A stretch of 64,000 nt of DNA from Arthrobacter sp. B1805 (GCF_002929745.1 NZ_PJIQ01000002.1:62001-126000), one strand, 5' to 3'; numbered from the stretch's first letter, positions 1-8,581 are shown. Notes: a model not told the origin generated them from the letters alone. A program made the numbers and translations.

Positions 1-1064
1 GCCAGAGGTCCGACCAGGAACGCCAGGACGAAACATCCGATCTCCCACCCGTCGTGGCCTCGCCGGTGGCCGAGCCCCGCCGCACACCTCACCTCGTACC
101 ACCGCCGCCCAGCAGGAAGCCGAGCGGTCCTCCGGCCGGGCAACCGTCCGGGCGCGACGGCGGGTCCGAACAGGATGACGCGCGTCCCCTGCGCGCGGCA
201 GCGGCAGCAGGAGCCGCAGGTGCCGGGGCAGCCGGCGCGGCATCCGCTATGGCGTCGCAGCAGCCCGAACGGGCGGCGTCTCGCTTTCCGCTGTCAGGAC
301 ACCAGAGTGCGTCCGATGGCACACAGCACCCTGATGGCCATAACCGGAATGACGACGACGGCTACGGGGATGACTACGACGACACCGACACCGGGGGGCG
401 CAAGTTCAGCCGCGTGCTGGTCGGCGTCGTCCTCACCATCGTGCTCGTGGTGGCTGTCGTCCTCGCGGCGACACAACTGGGAAAGATCTCCGGGGGAACC
501 GACCTCGCGGGCGGCGGGACCGAGCAGGCCACGAACGAGCCGGCGCCGGAGCAATCGGTGGCGCCGCCCACTCCCTCGGCAGAACCGACACCCGAAGCAG
601 TACCACCCGTCGTCACCGGGATCACCCGGCTCGTTCCTGACAATCAGGCCCTCGACGCAGCGAACGACGTCAATCTGCCGCTCATCATCGACGGGAATCC
701 CGCCACGTTCTGGGGCAACCAGGTCTACGCCAGCGACACGTTCGGCGGGCTGGCCACGAACCTTGCCCTCGTCGTCGAGCTCGAGCAGCAATCCGCTGTG
801 TCTCGCGTCACGATCGATCAGCTCAACGGAGCAGGGGGCGGCTTCTCCGTCCTGGTGAACGATCAGCCAACCCTCGACGGCGCTGTCCAGATCGCGCAGG
901 GAAGCTTCACCGCACCCACGGTCACCCTGCCTATCCCGGCCGGCGCCGACGGTCCTGCGAGTGGTCGCTACGTCATCGTCAACATCACCAGACTGCCCCG
1001 GCTCTCCAATATCCAGGCCCAGTATCCGTTCGGCCTCCGGATCGCGGAGATTCGCATCGAATAG
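1..1064 (+). CDS. C-terminal part of a membrane-anchored pseudokinase-type protein (MviN/MurJ-associated), 5' end outside the window
   Basis: The frame is open to the left edge, so this is the 3' part of a longer gene, although a GTG at 54 could start a short product. The visible part has a Pro/Ala/Gly-rich linker, an acidic Asp/Tyr-rich patch just before one strong membrane helix at about bases 410-480, then a Pro/Thr/Glu-rich stalk and an outer beta-sandwich-like domain (about 600-1064) resembling discoidin/carbohydrate-binding folds. In mycobacteria the gene just before trxB is mviN, whose C-terminus is a cytoplasmic pseudokinase, a membrane helix and an extracellular sugar-binding-like domain that recruits FhaA. 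Position and architecture fit that model; the kinase-like part is not in view. An fhaA gene lies at 38 kb. Confidence 0.75.
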   Translation, partial: QRSDQERQDETSDLPPVVASPVAEPRRTPHLVPPPPSRKPSGPPAGQPSGRDGGSEQDDARPLRAAAAAGAAGAGAAGAASAMASQQPERAASRFPLSGHQSASDGTQHPDGHNRNDDDGYGDDYDDTDTGGRKFSRVLVGVVLTIVLVVAVVLAATQLGKISGGTDLAGGGTEQATNEPAPEQSVAPPTPSAEPTPEAVPPVVTGITRLVPDNQALDAANDVNLPLIIDGNPATFWGNQVYASDTFGGLATNLALVVELEQQSAVSRVTIDQLNGAGGGFSVLVNDQPTLDGAVQIAQGSFTAPTVTLPIPAGADGPASGRYVIVNITRLPRLSNIQAQYPFGLRIAEIRIE

Positions 1065-1233
1065 ATCCCGTGAGGTAGCGACCCCGCTCAGCGGGGCCGC
1101 GGGATCGCTTGGGTGACGGACACACCGGGTCGACGGAATAACATCCCTCGTGCGCCCGTTGACGGAAGTGTCCGCGGATATGTCCAGCTCGGCCGTATCA
1201 GCGCATGAGAAGACAGAAAGGTCTTTCGAGAAC

Positions 1234-2292
1234 GTGACAACGCAAACCGGTGTCCAGCTGGACACGCCTACAGTCAACGGCTCAGGTAATGAGCAGAAGA
1301 TCCACGACGTCATCATCGTGGGCTCCGGGCCGTCGGGCTACACCGCTGCGGTGTACACCGCCCGCGCGAACCTGAAGCCCGTCATGCTCGCCAGTTCGGT
1401 GAAGGCCGGCGGCGAACTCATGAATACCACCGATGTCGAGAACTTCCCCGGATTCCCCGAAGGCGTCATGGGACCGGAGCTCATGGAGCAGTTCGAGAAG
1501 CAGGCGCGTCGCTTCGGAACCGAGATCCTCTTCGAGGACGTGGTGTCCGCCGAGCTGTCCGGTGAGGTCAAGAGACTCACCATTGCGACGGGCGAGGAGT
1601 TCCTGGCTCGCGCGGTCATCATCTCGACCGGCTCGGAGTACCGCGAGATCGGCCTCGACGACGAGAAGCGGCTGTCGGGTCGCGGGGTCAGCTGGTGTGC
1701 AACCTGTGACGGTTTCTTCTTCCGCGACCAGGACATCGCCGTCGTGGGCGGTGGGGACTCAGCCATGGAAGAAGCGCTTTTCCTGACGAAGTTTGCCCGC
1801 TCGGTCACAGTGATCCACCGTCGCGACAGCTTGCGTGCCTCTAAGATCATGCAGGATCGCGCCTTCGCCCATGACAAGATCCGGTTCCTCTGGAATTCCG
1901 AGGTCGTGGGCATCCACGGCACGGACAAGGTGACCGGCGTGAAGGTGGCGAGCACCGTCGATGGAACGACCAGCGATCTCGACGTTACAGGCATATTCGT
2001 CGCTATCGGCAACGACCCGAGGGTCGATCTCGTGAAGGATCAGCTGGAGCTCACGAGCGAAGGCACCATCGCGGTGCTGGGTCGCACGTCCAAGACTTCG
2101 CTGCCCGGCGTCTTCGCGGCCGGGGATGTCATCGATCCGACCTATCGCCAGGCGATCACCGCCTCAGGTAGCGGGTGCGTAGCAGCTCTGGACGTCGAGC
2201 ACTATCTGGCTGACACGGTAAGCGCAGCACAGACAGCTGCCCGGGTTCCCACCCCGCCGGCTGAAGCCGTCTCCGAAACTGCTTCCCTCTGA
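1234..2292 (+). CDS. trxB: Thioredoxin-disulfide reductase
   Basis: This flavoenzyme moves electrons from NADPH to thioredoxin. The FAD-binding motif VGSGPSGYTAAVYTA sits near the N-terminus, the redox pair is CATC in the WCATCDGFFF stretch, the NADPH motif is VVGGGDSAMEEALFL, and the second FAD motif is GVFAAGDVIDPTYRQ. Length (352 residues) is slightly above the usual 310-340 because of N- and C-terminal tails. In-frame starts also exist at 1150 (GTG) and 1180 (ATG); I chose GTG 1234 because a GAAAGG-like site lies about 12 bases upstream and little sequence precedes the flavin domain, but the choice is uncertain. trxA follows 29 bases downstream, so the two probably form an operon. Confidence 0.95.
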   Translation: MTTQTGVQLDTPTVNGSGNEQKIHDVIIVGSGPSGYTAAVYTARANLKPVMLASSVKAGGELMNTTDVENFPGFPEGVMGPELMEQFEKQARRFGTEILFEDVVSAELSGEVKRLTIATGEEFLARAVIISTGSEYREIGLDDEKRLSGRGVSWCATCDGFFFRDQDIAVVGGGDSAMEEALFLTKFARSVTVIHRRDSLRASKIMQDRAFAHDKIRFLWNSEVVGIHGTDKVTGVKVASTVDGTTSDLDVTGIFVAIGNDPRVDLVKDQLELTSEGTIAVLGRTSKTSLPGVFAAGDVIDPTYRQAITASGSGCVAALDVEHYLADTVSAAQTAARVPTPPAEAVSETASL

Positions 2293-2321
2293 TTGATTCA
2301 TCAACTACAAGGAGAACTCGA

Positions 2322-2648
2322 ATGAGCAACGCAAAGGATGTGACTGACGCGTCCTTCGACGCGGACGTCCTCAAGGCGAGCAAGCCCGTCATCGTCGACT
2401 TCTGGGCTGAGTGGTGCGGCCCTTGTCGCATGCTTTCCCCGATCCTCGACGACATCGCCACGGAACACTCGGAGAAGGTCGATGTCGTGAAGGTGAATGT
2501 CGACGACAATCCCGCTATTGCCGCCAAGTACGGCATCACGTCGATCCCGGCGGTCTACGTGTTCCACGGTGGAGAGGTGGCGGCCACGTCGATCGGGGCG
2601 AAGCCCAAGCACGTTCTCGAGCAGGAGTTCGCAGCTTTCATCAACTGA
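2322..2648 (+). CDS. trxA: Thioredoxin
   Basis: A 108-residue thioredoxin with the active site WCGPC in FWAEWCGPCRMLSPIL, the conserved Asp in VNVDDNPAIAAKYGI, and the cis-proline loop SIPAVYVF. It reduces protein disulfides in the cytoplasm (for example ribonucleotide reductase and peroxiredoxins) and is recharged by the TrxB encoded immediately upstream. A good ribosome site (AAGGAG) precedes the ATG. A perfect hairpin terminator follows the stop codon, closing the trxB-trxA unit. In mycobacteria the next gene is cwlM; no recognisable cwlM is present here. Confidence 0.97.
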   Translation: MSNAKDVTDASFDADVLKASKPVIVDFWAEWCGPCRMLSPILDDIATEHSEKVDVVKVNVDDNPAIAAKYGITSIPAVYVFHGGEVAATSIGAKPKHVLEQEFAAFIN

Positions 2649-2659
2649 ACTCGATGAGG

Positions 2660-2692
2660 AGGGGCCCGTCGATATTGATGGGCCCCTTTTTC
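2660..2692 (+). terminator. Rho-independent terminator after trxA
   Basis: An 8-bp perfect stem (AGGGGCCC / GGGCCCCT) with a 12-base loop is followed by a run of T. It begins 12 bases after the trxA stop. Confidence 0.9.
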
Positions 2693-2909
2693 ATGTCTCA
2701 GAGAATCCATTGGAGACCCAGCAGCAAGCACGACTCGCTCGTCAACTAGCGCGTTGGGAGGACGCTGGCGAGACCATCAGTCAGGACAGCCTTCATTTCC
2801 TGCGAATATGCAGGACATTAGGAAAATTCTCCTGCAAGTAATGATGTCTTTTTCGTTCTAGTTCTCCGACTAGGGATGTGCCGCCCATGGCAGGCCCTGC
2901 GGATGGGTC

Positions 2910-2923
2910 GTTTCACGTGAAAC
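2910..2923. promoter_or_regulatory. parS site 1 (ParB binding palindrome)
   Basis: Exact GTTTCACGTGAAAC, the actinobacterial and general bacterial parS core. It lies about 220 bases after the trxA terminator and is the outermost site of the cluster. Confidence 0.93.
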
Positions 2924-3581
2924 GGCGTGGGCGAGTGCAGCACCGGTTCTTCTGCGTCGCTCCGAGTAGCCAGTGCAACGGCGCGGATCGGCTCGAACTT
3001 ACGCCCTCTCTTTCGGCCGCCGCCTCTCACTTCGGCTCCCATAGCCGTGCATCACAGAGTCTCGTTCCCCCCTGGAACCGCTCCCTCAACTAAACGGCCC
3101 TTCATGCATCCGCGCACAGCCGCTTCTCGCCGGAGTTGTCGGGGCACTCCCGCATCTGGCTGTTCTGCAGTCTTTCCTGACCGCCGCGTCCAACCCCTAG
3201 AATCCGCTGCTCCTCAAGTCAACGCAGAGCGAAGGTGAGAGGACGATAGTCGAGCCACGTCCCAAGGCTGGAGGAGGCCAAGGGCAATCAGCGCCAAATC
3301 TGAAAGCATCTGATATAGGAGCGCTCTCCTCGATCTCCTCAGCTTCGGGCTGCTACTCCAGATTCCGCGTGGCCGCCCGGGACGATGCGACCGGAACGGA
3401 TAGAAAAAGGTCCGACGATTCGTGGCAATGGGGATATCCGGCTATCGGCGCGATGCCAGCCGCAGCGCCTTCAAAAGCACAGGGATCATCACGGCTGCCG
3501 CGAGAGCCACGATGACCCGCGGAGATGCTGTGATCGCAGTGGCACTGCTATTGCAGGACACGCCTTCTTCCAGGGAGCCGT

Positions 3582-3595
3582 GTTTCACGTGAAAC
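3582..3595. promoter_or_regulatory. parS site 2
   Basis: Exact GTTTCACGTGAAAC with an additional matching T on its left flank, as in the 16-bp Bacillus consensus. Confidence 0.93.
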
Positions 3596-4013
3596 GAACC
3601 GGCGAACGCGAGAACGAGTACCGGGACCAGTCACGGAGGGTTGCGGCAGGCCTGCGCTCGAATCGGTGCTTCGACAACTCGGGCCCTTCAGCGAGATTTC
3701 ATTCTCGCCGATCGCCATCTCACTGCACCAAATGCAGCTAGTAGTAACGCCGGTCCAAAGCTATAGCGCATTTCTGCCGCCATCCGTGCGGACGTACACC
3801 GCGCTCCTTGCCTTCCCACCTCCTGGCCGGAGTGCCTCCGAAAGGTGCACCACGTCGATCGAAGGGGATCGAAGCAGCATCTGGATCAAGAAGCAGCCGG
3901 AGGAGACAAACCGCTCTGTTCAGCTGCTTTCAAGTAATGGCCGGACCTCACTAGTGGTTCCACACCATTCCACTGCGACGAGCGCGTGGGCGAGGCTCGA
4001 TACAAGCCTTCAT

Positions 4014-4027
4014 GTTCCACGTGAAAC
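4014..4027. promoter_or_regulatory. parS site 3 (variant)
   Basis: GTTCCACGTGAAAC, one base off the symmetrical core but identical to the B. subtilis form. The flanking T and A complete the 16-bp consensus TGTTCCACGTGAAACA. Confidence 0.9.
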
Positions 4028-4120
4028 ACTTCTGTTCGCTCTGCGCATCGGTAGCGCTTCAAGGATTCGCCCGGCCGACCACCGTCTCCAATAAGGCTAC
4101 CGCTGCCCCTTGGCTCGGGC

Positions 4121-4210
4121 GCGGTCCCGGGCTCAGACTAGGACTCGGACGCGGTCCCGGGCTCGGACTCGGACTCGATCGCGGTCCCGGACTCGGACTC
4201 GGACTAATGA
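4121..4210 (+). repeat. 30-bp tandem repeat, three units
   Basis: Three head-to-tail 30-bp units start at 4121, 4151 and 4181, each opening with GCGGTCCCGG and continuing with degenerate copies of the hexamer GGACTC. Units 1 and 2 differ at a few positions and unit 3 decays at its end. The array lies between parS sites 3 and 4. It encodes only Arg/Thr or Gly/Leu dipeptide patterns and is probably not translated. Confidence 0.85.
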
Positions 4211-4743
4211 GTTGCGTTGGCAGGAGAAGCTCTCATTCGCTTGGGTTGCGGTGAAAGTCGAGAATGGCAGCACATACCCTCCGCCTGGTGGATACAGCGG
4301 TCATCCCAAGGAGGAAGGCTGCGCCACCATCCCGGTTCAACCGCACAGACAGCCCGCGCAGACACCGACCCTTCGCCACCTCGGATTAGGGCTGCTGACT
4401 TCTACGGACTTCGTTACCCCAGGTGCCTGACGAAGCGAAGCCAGCAACCGGCGCGGAACCTCGGCAAGAACAATCTCGTACTTCTACGCAGCGCACCGAA
4501 AGGCCCCAAGTGATGGAACAACGTGACGAACGCAGACGCGTCAGAGCATAAATATGAGTCCCCTGGACCTCGATAGTCAACGGTGAGATACAGGCGTCGT
4601 TCGTGGGATCAGTGCCTACTCATCAAATCGCTACCGCAGGGACAAAGATCTTTGTAGCGCCATTCGTCAGACAGAGCAGGTGGCTTGCCAGCGGACCCGA
4701 TGACCCAGAAAGCGGCACCTGCTGGCTCAATCGTGCGAGTACA

Positions 4744-4757
4744 GTTTCACGTGGAAC
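4744..4757. promoter_or_regulatory. parS site 4 (variant, opposite orientation)
   Basis: GTTTCACGTGGAAC is the exact reverse complement of site 3, so the single asymmetric base points the other way. Confidence 0.88.
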
Positions 4758-5121
4758 CTGCCCTCCATCTGGAGCAGCTCACTGCTCCTACCATCCATAG
4801 CAAGTTGACGAGGAGCGCTCCGACTGAACATTCAGCACGAGGGCGTCAATGATGCAACCGTCATAGCAACCGAGCGGACGGTGGGGAAAGTAAAGCTCAG
4901 CACGCACACGCTCGCGACCGATAGTATCCGGAGCCTTGGTTTCCAGAAGTCTTCCTGTTCGAGGCGACAGCATCGGTTCGCTCGGCAGGTCGGCTCACCA
5001 GACTTCGGACTTGAGTTGCAATCACCCGGGCATCACTATCCAGTAAGAGGCGTCTGCCGAACGACGAAAGCTAGACCGACCCGGCAGCTAGGCGAGCCAC
5101 TAACGCCGAACATCGCCTAGC

Positions 5122-5135
5122 GTTTCACGTGAAAC
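5122..5135. promoter_or_regulatory. parS site 5
   Basis: Exact GTTTCACGTGAAAC, lying 31 bases beyond the 3' end of parB. Confidence 0.93.
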
Positions 5136-5165
5136 ATCCTCGCCCCGCTGAGGCATCACGAGCCG

Positions 5166-6641
5166 CTACTCCGAAGTGGGCGACAGAACTCCGACGATCC
5201 GGTTCAAATCGTCCACGCTCGCGAACTCGATGCTCACTCGTCCCTTCTTAGCTCCCAAGGTGATCTTCACATTGGTGTCCAATCGGTCCGACAAGGAAGT
5301 AGCCAGGTAGTCGAGACGCTCGTGACGAGCACCGTCGCGAGGAGCCGTGGGCTTGCTGGCCCTTCGGAGCCCACCGCTCAGGGCTACAATCTCTTCCGTC
5401 GATCGAACGGACAGGCCCTCCGAGACAATCCTTTGAGCCAGCTTTTCCATCTCTGCGGGCTCACTGAGGCCGAGCAGTGCGCGCGCGTGGCCCGCCGACA
5501 GAACGCCCGCTGCCACACGGCGTTGTACGAGCGGGGGCAGCTTCATCAAACGGAGGGTGTTTGAGATCTGGGGACGTGAACGACCAAGGCGTCCCGCCAA
5601 CTCGTCATGGGAGCAACCGAAGTCCTCGAGGAGCTGCTGATATGCGGCAGCTTCTTCCAACGGGTTGAGCGCGCTCCTGTGCAAGTTCTCAAGGAGGGCG
5701 TCGCGCAGCAGATCATCGTCGAGGGTGGACCGTATGATGGCCGGCACGGTCTCCATGCCCGCCTCACGAGAAGCGCGCCACCGCCGCTCACCCATTACGA
5801 GCTCGTACTTAGCCTCACCGGATTCCTGGGACGGACGTACGACAATCGGCTGCAGGACGCCGATCTCCCGGATCGAATGGACGAGCTCGGCTAGCTCATC
5901 CTCATTGAACTCGACACGAGGCTGCTTCCGATTCGGATGAATGCTGTCCAAGCGCAGGTTAGCGAAGGTCGCACCGGGTACATCAACGAGCGCGGCCTGG
6001 TCGCCTCGTGGCAAGCTATCAAGCGGCGGGCGCGGCTCTGCTGCTGTTGTTTCACGTGAAACGGCATTGTCCTGGTCACTTTCGACGGTGCTTCCCGAGG
6101 GATCACCCTTCGAAGTACCACCATGGGCGGCGGCACTCGTATCTCCGTCGGTATCGCTCGCATCGGGGTGAGCAACGGCGGTGTTAGGCCCCGCTACACG
6201 CACGTCATCACCCGCCAGACCAGGAGAATCCACTGCGGGCGCGAACGCGGCAGTGCCCGAGGCGCTCCTACCTGCTACCGCGTTGTTGGTACTCCGCGGA
6301 GTCGGCGGCATCTCTGCGCCGTCTGCGCCAGTAGCTTTTCGGGTACCCCGGCTCGCAGCCCTTTTGGATTGCGCCGCCGTGACATTCTTGTTGATCCCAT
6401 TCCGCAACGCGGTGGAGTAGGAGCGAGGCTGCCCTGCCACGTCGTCCTCCGTGACGCGCTCGAAGAACAGATCGACAGGGCGCCCGACAGGTCTGCGAGA
6501 GTCGTCAGGGCCTCCATCAACAGACTCCGGCTGATCCTCGTCGGCGGAGAGGACCTCCGCTGTCTCGGGGACGTCCTCAGCAGGGGCACTCGGAATCAGG
6601 GCTCCCAGCCCTCGACCGAGTCCGCGCCGCTTTTCTGCCAT
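5166..6641 (-). CDS. parB: Chromosome-partitioning protein ParB with a long N-terminal linker
   Basis: ParB is a CTP-dependent clamp that loads at parS and spreads to organise the origin. The first residues carry the ParA-stimulating motif GLGRGLGALIP. The CTP-binding motif GERRWRA is at residues 284-290, followed by a helix-turn-helix around GRSRPQISNTLRLMKL and a C-terminal dimerisation domain. At 491 residues it is much longer than typical ParB (about 280-350), because roughly 200 low-complexity residues separate the ParA-binding motif from the conserved core. A parS site lies inside this linker. A GGAAGGA ribosome site supports the ATG. It is transcribed after parA with 74 bases between them. 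Confidence 0.97.
   Translation of the reverse strand: MAEKRRGLGRGLGALIPSAPAEDVPETAEVLSADEDQPESVDGGPDDSRRPVGRPVDLFFERVTEDDVAGQPRSYSTALRNGINKNVTAAQSKRAASRGTRKATGADGAEMPPTPRSTNNAVAGRSASGTAAFAPAVDSPGLAGDDVRVAGPNTAVAHPDASDTDGDTSAAAHGGTSKGDPSGSTVESDQDNAVSRETTAAEPRPPLDSLPRGDQAALVDVPGATFANLRLDSIHPNRKQPRVEFNEDELAELVHSIREIGVLQPIVVRPSQESGEAKYELVMGERRWRASREAGMETVPAIIRSTLDDDLLRDALLENLHRSALNPLEEAAAYQQLLEDFGCSHDELAGRLGRSRPQISNTLRLMKLPPLVQRRVAAGVLSAGHARALLGLSEPAEMEKLAQRIVSEGLSVRSTEEIVALSGGLRRASKPTAPRDGARHERLDYLATSLSDRLDTNVKITLGAKKGRVSIEFASVDDLNRIVGVLSPTSE
6049..6062. promoter_or_regulatory. parS site 6, inside parB
   Basis: Exact GTTTCACGTGAAAC. In the parB frame it encodes Val-Ser-Arg-Glu-Thr from residue 194, in the unconserved linker. 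Confidence 0.93.
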
Positions 6642-6715
6642 GTCTTTCCTTCCACAGTGTGGAGCGAACCTCCACTGCTACATCGTGATGGTCCTTGGAG
6701 GACCGATAGTACTGA

Positions 6716-7810
6716 CTACTGGGACCGCGAAGCGATCTCGGCCGCCGCTTCCTGGTAGGAGAGCGCACCGCTGGATGAAGGGTCATACGTCATCACGGTC
6801 TGCTGATAACTCGGGGCCTCGGAGATGCGCACGGACCGGGGTACGACAGCCTTTAGCACCTGCTGCGGGAAATGCTCCCTGACCTCAGCTGCTACCTGTG
6901 CAGCCAGATTCGTCCGGCCGTCATACATAGTCAAGAGGATCGTGGAGACGGTGAGTTCTGCGTTGAGGTGCTTCTGAATCATCTCAATGTTCTTCAGCAA
7001 CTGACTGAGACCCTCGAGCGCGTAGTACTCGCACTGGATCGGAATGAGCACTTCCTTGGCGGCAACGAACGCGTTGACCGTCAGAAGCCCAAGACTTGGC
7101 GGGCAATCGATGAAGACGAAGTCCAAGCGTGGCTCGCCCTTCTCCTCACGCTCCTTCGCATATACATCGATCGCTCGGCGAAGGCGCTGCTCTCGCGCCA
7201 CCAGCGACACCAGTTCGATCTCGGCGCCGGCAAGGTGAATGGTTGCCGGCGCGCAGATCAGGTTCGGCACATCTGGGCAGGGAGCAACGACCTCTCCGAG
7301 CGGTACATCGTCTATCAGGACGTCATAGATGGAGTCCACGTCAGCGTGATGGTCGATGTTGAGGGCAGTGGAGGCATTGCCCTGCGGATCTATGTCGATC
7401 ACCAGCACTTGAAGCCCAGCACTTGCAAGGGCGGCGGCAATGTTCACCGTCGTGGTCGTCTTACCCACCCCACCCTTCTGGTTGCTGATGGTCATGATCC
7501 GGGTGTTCTTCGGCTTGGGAAGGGTCTTGCCGAGCAGCTTCTCCCGGCGCCTTGCTTCACTTGCCAAGTCCCGGCCGAGGGGTGATGAGTCGTCCATCGC
7601 TTCCATCACGCTTTTTCCCTTGCTGGGCCTCTCCGTCACCGGCGCCTTCCCGCCTGCTGCAGACACACTCGGGGTTTCACGTGAAACCACACCTGTATTC
7701 GCTGGATCCGCAAACACGCCTGGTTGAATTTCTCGAAGACCGACGGCGAGCGGGGATCCTGCCACGCGGAAAGGCTCGGACTTCTTCGCGGGGGCGTCCT
7801 TGATGGTCAC
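6716..7810 (-). CDS. parA: Chromosome-partitioning ATPase ParA
   Basis: A P-loop ATPase of the ParA/Soj family that works with ParB to move newly replicated origins. The deviant Walker A, KGGVGKTTTT, is at residues 112-121; DIDPQGNAST and FIDCPPSLGLLTVNA are the Walker A' and B regions. The fold proper starts near residue 103. The roughly 100-residue N-terminal extension is long for Soj-type proteins and contains a parS site in its coding sequence. The start at 7810 gives this long form; the Met at residue 69 is an alternative that would still leave the ATPase intact. It is cotranscribed leftward with parB. Confidence 0.95.
   Translation of the reverse strand: MTIKDAPAKKSEPFRVAGSPLAVGLREIQPGVFADPANTGVVSRETPSVSAAGGKAPVTERPSKGKSVMEAMDDSSPLGRDLASEARRREKLLGKTLPKPKNTRIMTISNQKGGVGKTTTTVNIAAALASAGLQVLVIDIDPQGNASTALNIDHHADVDSIYDVLIDDVPLGEVVAPCPDVPNLICAPATIHLAGAEIELVSLVAREQRLRRAIDVYAKEREEKGEPRLDFVFIDCPPSLGLLTVNAFVAAKEVLIPIQCEYYALEGLSQLLKNIEMIQKHLNAELTVSTILLTMYDGRTNLAAQVAAEVREHFPQQVLKAVVPRSVRISEAPSYQQTVMTYDPSSSGALSYQEAAAEIASRSQ
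7674..7687. promoter_or_regulatory. parS site 7, inside parA
   Basis: Exact GTTTCACGTGAAAC. It encodes Val-Ser-Arg-Glu-Thr at residues 42-46, the same pentapeptide as in parB. It is the site nearest oriC, about 5.3 kb away. Confidence 0.93.
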
Positions 7811-7909
7811 TCAGCAACTCACTCTCACATGCCAGACGTCATTATCTACAAGGGTAGCCGCAAGCGACCGGCGTACCTGCTTGGCGTGCCGAGCACACAC
7901 CCGCAGCAT

Positions 7910-8581
7910 TCAGACCGAGCGAAGCGGAATCCGGACAACAGTCGTCGGCTCAGCGAGCACATTCGCGCCTGCCGAAACAATTTCCGCACTTCCTCCACCG
8001 AGTTTGCGGATCAGCTTGCGCGCCTTTTCGATCTCCTCCGCAGCGCTCCGTCCCTTGATCGCTAGAACCTCCCCGCCAGGTTCGACCAACGGCAGTGTCC
8101 AGCCTACGAGCGTGCTCAGAGCCGAGACGGCCCGAGCGGTCACGTATTGTCCGGAAACCCTACCGACCACCTGTTCGGCACGGGCCCGGTGGACGCTGAC
8201 ATTCGACAACCCGAGGTCGGCCACCACCTCATTCAGCCAGATCACCCGTCGATCAAGAGGCTCGACGAGCTGCAGCTGAAGGTCCGGGCGTGCGATCGCA
8301 ATGGCGAGCCCAGGAAGGCCGGCACCGCTACCGACGTCGACGACGGAGGCGTTCTCACTCATGAGTTCCGCCACCACCGCGCAATTGAGGACATGGCGCC
8401 CCCAGAGACGCGGGACTTCCCTCGGCCCGAGGAGCCCGCGTTCGATACCCGAGGAAGCCAGATGCCCCACGAAACCACGAGCCAGATCCAGCCGACCACC
8501 GAAAACAGCCTTTGCGGCGGTGCGCTCCTCCGATGTGGGCTCCGGAGCTTCGCCCGGATCAGAGGGAACGGTCTCAGTCAT
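7910..8581 (-). CDS. rsmG: 16S rRNA (guanine(527)-N7)-methyltransferase
   Basis: RsmG (GidB) methylates G527 of 16S rRNA using S-adenosylmethionine; its loss gives low-level streptomycin resistance. The SAM-binding motif VDVGSGAGLPGLAIAIA and the downstream VTARAVSALSTLVGW block are clear. The frame is open further upstream, but I place the start at ATG 8581 (MTETVPSDPGE) because the gene then overlaps the jag stop by 8 bases and the extra residues are jag in another frame. The product is 223 residues, normal for the family. The downstream neighbours are parA and parB, as in most actinobacteria. Confidence 0.95.
   Translation of the reverse strand: MTETVPSDPGEAPEPTSEERTAAKAVFGGRLDLARGFVGHLASSGIERGLLGPREVPRLWGRHVLNCAVVAELMSENASVVDVGSGAGLPGLAIAIARPDLQLQLVEPLDRRVIWLNEVVADLGLSNVSVHRARAEQVVGRVSGQYVTARAVSALSTLVGWTLPLVEPGGEVLAIKGRSAAEEIEKARKLIRKLGGGSAEIVSAGANVLAEPTTVVRIPLRSV

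Larger units (their letters stand above)
2693..5165. other. Gene-free region carrying five parS sites (chromosome centromere)
   Basis: About 2.5 kb between the trxA terminator and the end of parB. No frame gives a convincing protein: the longest frames are short, Arg/Ser/Pro-rich, overlap each other and match no family I know. The region reads as less G+C-rich than the flanking genes. It contains five 14-bp palindromic ParB sites at 2910, 3582, 4014, 4744 and 5122, spaced roughly 380-730 bases apart, and a 30-bp tandem repeat at 4121-4210. The likely role is the loading zone for ParB in origin segregation. Small RNAs cannot be excluded. Confidence 0.75.

Noticed and set aside
3463-3595. A minus-strand hydrophobic peptide of about 48 residues starting inside parS site 2 (PRVIVALAAAVMIPVLLKAL)
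   Set aside because: It looks like a membrane helix, but there is no ribosome site, it begins within a parS palindrome, and no neighbouring sequence supports a gene. It is kept only as a remote possibility.
4121-4210. Tandem repeat considered as a CRISPR array
   Set aside because: The units are directly adjacent, without unique spacers, and no cas gene is in the window.
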